Notes under the pieces: generated by a model | Told to the model about the DNA's origin: nothing | Databases searched by the model: none | The model's input: the letters and a program-made list of their open reading frames with translations, nothing else | Part shown: piece after piece, positions 59,801 through 64,000 of the stretch | How positions within the stretch are numbered: position 1 is the stretch's first letter | Layout: each line of letters opens with the position of its first letter | NCBI RefSeq assembly: GCF_028858725.1 | Contig: NC_084774.1 | Location: forward strand, 1,638,001 to 1,702,000 | From: Colius striatus | Taxonomy: Eukaryota; Chordata; Aves; Coliiformes; Coliidae | Direction of reading: 5' to 3' | DNA: 64,000 nucleotides | Program-made: the position numbers and the translations under genes

Positions 59801-62800
59801 TTAGAGATCATCAAGTCCAACCCAACCTGTTAAAGCAGGTCCCACCTATATCTATAATAGTTGCGTTGTCTGAAGAACATCAGCAGCCTCCTGCTTCTCC
59901 TTCTCCTCATTTAGCAACACACAGAGAATGCCCCTGCAGCCCCAGCTGACTAACTCCCTCTAATGACAAGAGTTTAATGTTTTGGTATCTGTGTTACACA
60001 GCTAAAGGTGTGTTTTTCCAAAACTGGCTGGAAAAGGGCAGGCTGAGGAAGCCACCCCTGCCCACAGACCTGTGTGCTGCACGCTCTGGCTGCCGGGCAG
60101 CTGCGGCGCTCCGCTGGTCCCCGCTGGCGCTGGGGCTGTGGAAGGCACCTGCCCCTGCAGGAAGCTCTGGCTGGCCTGGCCTGCAGGGAAGCCCGGTGGG
60201 AGACGCTTGGCCATTCCTGAACACAACAATATTCTGATTAGTACGTGTGGATAACAGAAGGGGGAAGAAAAGAGAATGTCTCCAAGCGCAGCATGTCAGG
60301 GAGAACACCTTGGAGCCTGTACTGTCACATCACAGCTTCAGGCAGAAAGTGGTTTTGCCAATATACAGAACCCACTGGAAATGTTTATAGCTCTTATCTG
60401 TGCAATAACTCTGCCTAACAACTTCCTATGACTCAGTTCAAACTGTAATTTGAGTACAAAACTTACCCCACAGAGAAGACATAAAGTCCACGTTTGACTT
60501 TCTAGAAACTAGAGGTTCAAGTAACACAACTTGCTGTTTCTTCCCTGCCGCAGCTCGGCTCTGATGGGCCTTTGCCTTACTCCGTGCACACCAACACAAG
60601 TTACTTGCTTTTGTTTTTAGTGACGTGCTCCTCTCAACAGTTTTTACCACAACACACCAGGCACATGCTCCTTTGCATGGCTGCCTCGTATATACACACT
60701 CAAAGTAACCTCTCAACCCAGTACAGGCTGAATAACCTCAGGAGACAGCACATGCAACGTCCATAGTGGTTGCTCCTTCAAGTAAGCCTGTTGCTCCTAC
60801 TGCAACGGCAAGTAATTCAATCTGGCACAGTGCCTGTGCTTTGACACATCCAAACATCTCACTGTTCTGGGACAGAGAGTAAAACCTTCCCCCTACCTAC
60901 TAACCCGAGCGGCACATTTAACACCGATCACCCCACCTCTTTAACTCCTCGTCAAACAGACGGTGCCCCAGACCTAGAAGCAACCTTGTCCTTATTTTTC
61001 TGACCCATGAAACGTAGACAGAACCCAGCTTTGGTTCCTTCCACAGTTACAGCTTTCTTGCACACTTAATTGCATTGCCTGTGTTAATTAATCTGGTCTT
61101 CGGTTCATTAATTAATATTTCAGGATAATCAAGCTTGCAGGTCAAACAATAAGACACATCTGCAATGTGGAGCACACACTTCTTGAAACACCAAGCCACC
61201 TCCCTCTAGTTTTATTTCTGCTAATGTTCAAGGAAAGTTTTGCATGTAGCAATGCTTGACCTTAGCAATAAGAGGTGTTAACTTGGCCTCTTCAAACTCC
61301 AATACCAATTCTGGTTTGCTGAATTCAAGGTGAACTGGAAAGCACTTGAGTTTACACCATGCCTTTGAATGCAAGATGGCTTAAAAGTGGAAAAGCCCAT
61401 AAATATAACTTAGTTAACACAATGCAAGATGGCTTAAAGACTGCAATATCTGTAACACAAACCTAAACACAGAATGCAGAAAGGACTGAGCATGCAAACA
61501 GGAGTCATGCAGTCAAAAATCTCAGCAAGTGGAAGCAACAGAGCTTTGCTGAAACCAACAGAGCCCTGTCTTTTTACATCAGCTGAGGACACAGCTCATA
61601 GCAGGACTCCCGATTTCAGCAGTAAGGTCTACAGCAAGTCCCAATCAATGGGTTATTTGGAGTGTCATTTTCACTCAAAAAAGTAAGGTTTTATGTGTAG
61701 TAGGTTGACTGAGAAAGGATGGAGAACACAGAAGTTCTAGGTCATGGCTATACTACTGAGAGGAAACGATTTGTGATGGGGACATGTGGCTGATGAGGCC
61801 AAACTGCATCGAAATGGGACTGTAGGAAATGAGAAATGATCACTCACAGATGGAGACAAAGATAAGACATATCAAGTATAAGGTAATGGAGATCCTAAGG
61901 ACAGTCTGGAAGAGGAGAACTTTGAAACTGAGATAAATCATCTGCATTCAAATGAGATCCATGGTACAAACAGCGAAAACAAGAAACTTGCCCAGATCAG
62001 CAGACCAAGAAACAGGCATTCCCTACAGCCTTTCGGACAGACTTCAGACATATAATGTGAGAACTGAAGAAGCGAGGACATATACACATATATGTGTGTG
62101 TAGGTGGACAAAGAATATGGTTCATTTCTTTATCAGTACAGAAAAGCAAGAACTTGTGTATGGGTACCTGAGAGCAGCCATTCAAGAGAAACATGAACAA
62201 ATGAGGGAGCAGAGGCAGGTTCTACAAGTTTGGCACAGAACTACGAAAAAGCTCAAAGGGAAAAAACCACCAAGGACACAGAAGAGATCTTGGGACTGAC
62301 AAATGAAATTCCTTCACTGCTGGAGAAGATGTGAGTGAGGAGGTTTGGGAAGAAAACTGAAGACAACACACACAAAGGGAAAGTGAAAACATTCCTTGAC
62401 CTCTTAATTTTAGAAGAGGGAGTGGAACAGCACGGCAGTAACAGCTCTTCCTTTCTATGGGAAGAAACTGATGACAAAGGCAGGGTCAAGAAGAGACATC
62501 CACAGCTCAGTAAAAAGATGCAAAATAATGTCTCACTTCTGAAGCAGAAAACAGAAATGGTGACAGAGGAAGCTGGAGAAAGAAGATGGTCATTTGTTCT
62601 TATTACACTCTCTTTCTTAAAGAAATTCACCCCCCCCACACACACCCCACAAAAAGAAAAGAACAAGCTCAAAGCACACCAAACAAGCCACACCATCTCT
62701 GAATATCTGGAACTTGCTCAAAGGCGAGAGAACCACCGTGAAGAGGATGACTGGCAGTCATAACCAGCAACTGCTCGCAGCAATTTCTTTCTGCAGTGGC

Positions 62801-63826
62801 CCAGAATCTACCCTGAGGTTGTCACTGTGACACAGCAAAGTAGTAGAAATGAAGTGATGCTGATGCCAGTTCAGCGTACCCACTCCACACTCCATCTGAG
62901 CCTTTATTCTGGCATTTAAAGGATCTTTTCAAAATTAACAGCAACACTACTACCAGCCATTCTATGCTTCTTTTCTTTTTAAAATAAAAGAAGGTCTCAG
63001 CACTTCTTACCTCCTAAACCAGGGTGTAAACCTTGTGGACCTTGGTTCTGCTGTTGCATCACCATGAAGTTGGGGGGTACATTCCCCTGTTGCACCATAG
63101 GATTACGACTAGGAGAACTGACAGGCTGCTGAAATCCCTGGGGAAGCGTGCTACTCTGGGGAGGCCTTGGTCCCATCTGCTGCTGTGGCTGGTTAACTGT
63201 TGGAGATGATGCAGGAGAGCCCTGCTGGAAGGAGGAGGGAGAGGAAGCGGGAGACTTGTTGGTCAGGTGGGGTTGTTGCAGTGGAGTAGGAACCCGCGAG
63301 GGCCCTCCCTGAAGGCTTTTTATTTGAGGAGCAGTAAACTGGCCAGGATTGCTCATCTGGGGAAAGTTTGAGTGAGCCTGGGAAGCTTGCTGGCTTCCAA
63401 AAGGATATGGAGGTGGAGGATGAGGAGGAGTTTGCACTGTTGCTAGAGATGGTCTTGCTTGAAGTTGCTGCTGCATTTGTCCAGGCAACGGAGCCTTTTT
63501 CCAACCCTGGTTTACTGTCAATGTACTCAACGCTCCCTGGGTTGGAGGAGGCTGAAGTGCTCCAGAAGGAAGCTGGTTCCAGCCAGGGGGAACTGGAACC
63601 TGTGCTGGTGAAGTAAACGAAGGTCGAATACCCTGCTGTGGCTGCTGATGTGGCTGAGGAGGACGAGTCTGCAACTGCGTCTGCTGCTGTAGCTGCTGAA
63701 AGTTGGCTGAGTTCATCTGCCTGTTTACAGGAACTGTCTGCATTGAGTGGAGCTGAGGAGCTAAAGGTCCAGATGGATGATTTTGCTGCTGGATATTTAG
63801 CCCAGATAAGAGTGGGTCCATTGCAT
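38765..63826 (-). CDS. NCOA6: NCOA6 (nuclear receptor coactivator 6; ASC-2/TRBP/PRIP), 3' part, nine coding exons
   Basis: Minus-strand exons in coding order: 63826-63011, 60216-60070, 59043-57924, 51885-51764, 50950-48047, 46573-46505, 44736-44700, 42162-42014 and 38811-38765. All phases match and give about 1,803 residues to the stop; the human protein is 2,063. Two nuclear-receptor boxes are present: LVNLL (58049-58063) and LSQLL (49401-49415). The sequence is Gln/Pro/Met-rich, with near-identical blocks such as RPYYPQTPNNRPPSTEPSEI and DKIGQLLLTKACKKVTGSLE, and ends with the basic QSKRRKSK. NCOA6 is a nuclear coactivator and the defining subunit of the ASCOM H3K4 methyltransferase complex (KMT2C/D, UTX). 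The N-terminal exons and promoter lie beyond 64000. Confidence 0.95.
39428..40290 (+). repeat. CAGCA/CAACCC minisatellite in the last NCOA6 intron
   Basis: Units of 15-21 bases built on AACCCAGCAGC followed by CCCTC, ACTGCAAACA or ACTGCAGCCACC. Higher-order periods are visible: the CCCCTCAACCC marker recurs at intervals of 56 bases five times (39463 to 39687) and then 72 bases twice. The Gln/Pro/Ser open frame (353 codons, plus strand) is a repeat artefact, antisense to NCOA6. Confidence 0.95.
41790..42013. other. CpG-dense patch next to an NCOA6 exon
   Basis: Very high CpG and G+C over about 220 bases, ending exactly at the donor of the 42014-42162 exon. No promoter motif set or poly-pyrimidine initiator was recognised. 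Confidence 0.5.
42014..42162 (-). CDS. NCOA6: NCOA6 penultimate coding exon (RKRSSRPASASSTAK)
   Basis: It is 149 bases, acceptor CCCACTTTATTAG, donor AAAAG/GTAAAG, phase 2 to phase 1. It encodes NETKESCEKSKTPNRRNSRT and ENGQRKRSSRPASASSTAK, the conserved basic/Ser-rich C-terminal region. An acceptor 24 bases upstream keeps the same phase, but the chosen one fits the mammalian alignment better. Confidence 0.88.
42163..44699 (-). other. NCOA6: NCOA6 intron
   Basis: Unique sequence of ordinary composition. No mobile element, RNA gene or extra exon was recognised. Confidence 0.6.
44700..44736 (-). CDS. NCOA6: NCOA6 37-base exon (ELETNAPVVAGQ)
   Basis: The acceptor CTTTTTCTCTTGTAG is strong, the donor is AAAG/GTAAGG, phase 1 to phase 2. 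It encodes ELETNAPVVAGQ and part of the next Ser, matching mammalian ELEVNAAIVSGQS. At 37 bases it is too short to stand out as an open frame and was found from the protein match and the splice sites. Confidence 0.85.
44737..46504 (-). other. NCOA6: NCOA6 intron
   Basis: Unique sequence. A small CpG cluster near 46000-46080 is the only local change in composition. Nothing else was recognised. Confidence 0.6.
46505..46573 (-). CDS. NCOA6: NCOA6 69-base exon (SSQHL...STVQRT)
   Basis: The acceptor TTTTTATTCTAG lies above 46573 and the donor ACAG/GTAAAT below 46505. It is phase 1 to phase 1, 23 codons, so it can be skipped without a frameshift. It encodes ASSQHLTQKKSSVAASESTV-like sequence that aligns with the mammalian Ser-Gln-Asn-Leu...Ser-Thr region before ELEVN. 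An inner acceptor (AACACAG) would break the frame and is not favoured. Confidence 0.75.
46574..48046 (-). other. NCOA6: NCOA6 intron after the large exon
   Basis: Unique, moderately A+T-rich sequence. No further exon is needed by the protein alignment and none was recognised. Confidence 0.6.
48047..50950 (-). CDS. NCOA6: NCOA6 large exon with the second LXXLL motif
   Basis: It is 2,904 bases, acceptor TTGTCGTCTCAG, donor GCAG/GTGAGT, phase 1 to phase 1, 967 whole codons. Order of blocks: PSQPVEQRPLQQ; Gln/Pro run and MMMMLMMQQDPKSVRLPV; RASPRPYYPQTPNNRPP; LNASIAGLFPPQINIPLPPR; KRASPSNSRRSSPGSSRKTT; MREAPTSLSQLLDNSGAPN with the second receptor box; PPNQITVFVTSNPITSSAST; RPQFITPVFINSSSIIQVMK; KGKGKVDKIGQLLLTKACKK. 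The last 60 residues before the donor are Ala/Pro/Ser-rich and poorly conserved. An in-frame read past the donor ends about 25 codons later. Confidence 0.95.
50951..51763 (-). other. NCOA6: NCOA6 intron
   Basis: Unique A+T-richer sequence of about 800 bases. Nothing recognisable inside. Confidence 0.6.
51764..51885 (-). CDS. NCOA6: NCOA6 short exon (SSEPRPAGLEESDQ)
   Basis: It is 122 bases, acceptor CATCTGTCTTTCAG, donor GTAGGA, phase 2 to phase 1. It encodes SSEPRPAGLEESDQSSMSGE and MSLDNSGPKLSDFASRPP, which joins directly to GYPSQPVEQRPLQQ of the next exon, as in mammals. Confidence 0.92.
52225..52890 (-). mobile_element. CR1 LINE 3' part (minus orientation)
   Basis: Reverse-complement CR1: the 3' end at GGGTTGGAAGAGCCCTTAA, then CTGGCCTGGAACACTCCCAG, GGCAGCCTGTGCCAGGGCC, AATCTAAATCTCCCCTCC, and GATCTCACCAGAGCAGAGC toward the 5' end. 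It is the same strand as NCOA6. No intact coding capacity. Confidence 0.92.
55650..55745 (+). repeat. C-rich and CA-rich simple sequence
   Basis: A CCCCCCCACACACACACCCC tract and a second run of about 11 C separated by unique sequence. Confidence 0.7.
57924..59043 (-). CDS. NCOA6: NCOA6 exon with the first LXXLL motif
   Basis: It is 1,120 bases, acceptor TTTGTTTTTTAG, donor AAC/GTAGGT, phase 1 to phase 2. It encodes a Gln/Met/Asn-rich stretch (PQNQMQTPHGPPNMMQ, MGPQGQVLLQQNSMMEQMMT), then DVTLTSPLLVNLLQSDISAG and a Lys-rich KKKKPPRKKKN. LVNLL is the high-affinity nuclear-receptor box of the family. Reading beyond the donor meets a stop after three codons, which supports the junction chosen. 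Confidence 0.93.
59044..60069 (-). other. NCOA6: NCOA6 intron
   Basis: A+T-rich, about 1 kb, containing a short CR1 3' end at 59771-59860. Nothing else recognised. Confidence 0.6.
59771..59860 (-). mobile_element. CR1 LINE 3' terminus (minus orientation)
   Basis: GGTTGGAAGGGACCTTTAGA, GATCATCAAGTCCAACCC and CAGGTCCCACCTA are the reverse complement of the last bases of CR1. A very short, 5'-truncated copy. Confidence 0.88.
60070..60216 (-). CDS. NCOA6: NCOA6 exon with KRLPPGFPAGQ
   Basis: It is 147 bases, acceptor TTGTGTTCAG, donor GTCTGT, phase 1 to phase 1. It encodes MAKRLPPGFPAGQASQSFLQ followed by GQVPSTAPAPAGTSGAPQLP and QSVQHT. The Met is internal. This exon is far more G+C-rich than its intronic surroundings. 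Confidence 0.9.
60217..63010 (-). other. NCOA6: NCOA6 intron
   Basis: A+T-rich. Two adjacent plus-strand open frames (61952-62299, 115 codons; 62335-62763, 142 codons) are Lys/Glu/Gln-rich, of unknown origin and in different frames. A TATATACACATATATGTGTG tract lies inside the first. No known element was recognised. Confidence 0.5.
63011..63826 (-). CDS. NCOA6: NCOA6 exon with MDPLLSGLNIQQQ and Gln/Pro-rich region
   Basis: The acceptor TTTTAATAG lies just above 63826 and the donor GTAAGA just below 63011. It is 816 bases, phase 1 in and phase 1 out. It encodes MDPLLSGLNIQQQ, a short Gln-rich stretch, VPVPPGWNQLPSGALQPPPT, PPPPYPFGSQQASQAHSNFP, SPASSPSSFQQGSPASSPTV and HPGLG. The match to mammals is very close outside the Gln tract, which is much shorter here. 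Confidence 0.94.
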
Positions 63827-64000
63827 CTATTAAAATAGCAAAGAAAAGTAAAAAAAAAAATAGCCTACTGTAGCCAAACCCCACCCCAAGACAAGAAAGG
63901 GTCGTTTGCCTGCTTGCATTTGCTTACTCTGCATAAAAATTCACACTCCAGTGTTGCAATTTCTCCAACAGACACAACAGGTGATGCTCTGAAAGTTTTC

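Noticed and set aside
1-64000. tRNA, rRNA, snRNA or microRNA genes
   Set aside because: None was recognised by eye. A covariance-model search would be needed to exclude small or diverged ones.

Overview
The window reads as nuclear DNA of a bird. The interspersed repeats are CR1 retroposons with the usual 3' ends (…GATTCTATGA type), no mammalian SINEs are seen, and G+C-rich sequence is packed with minisatellites, as is common on avian microchromosomes. Two vertebrate genes are recognised, lying tail to tail: TP53INP2 (plus strand) and NCOA6 (minus strand). They are also neighbours on human chromosome 20q11, so the synteny supports both calls. I cannot fix the bird order or species.

Layout. 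1-16.1 kb: no gene recognised; one CR1 3' end and two minisatellites (56-bp and 19-20-bp units). 16.1-17.5 kb: CpG island and promoter of TP53INP2, with a 20-bp array just upstream, CRE and CCAAT elements, and a noncoding first exon ending at a GTGAGT donor. 17.1-29.2 kb: TP53INP2, with three coding exons (23570-23690, 26995-27274, 28937-29186) whose phases join into 216 residues. A near-identical inverted CR1 pair flanks the first coding exon, and a 21-bp array sits directly before the last one. 29.2-33.1 kb: probable long TP53INP2 3' UTR with two more arrays. 33.1-38.2 kb: convergent intergenic DNA with one CR1 piece and a 361-codon open frame of unknown meaning. 38.2-64.0 kb: 3' part of NCOA6 on the minus strand, nine coding exons with fully consistent phases (about 1,803 residues), from just before the MDPLLSGL segment to the KRRKSK terminus. 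The 5' end lies beyond base 64000.

TP53INP2 is an autophagy scaffold that binds LC3/GABARAP proteins and also a nuclear receptor cofactor. NCOA6 is the LXXLL coactivator of the ASCOM (KMT2C/D) complex. They are neighbours with related nuclear roles, but each has its own promoter and nothing here shows joint regulation.

Most long open frames outside these exons come from tandem arrays or from stop-poor G+C-rich DNA and are not called as genes. I see no evidence of a wholly new gene system. The most unusual features are the clustered arrays, several with higher-order structure, and the way some of them sit inside the TP53INP2 and NCOA6 transcription units.
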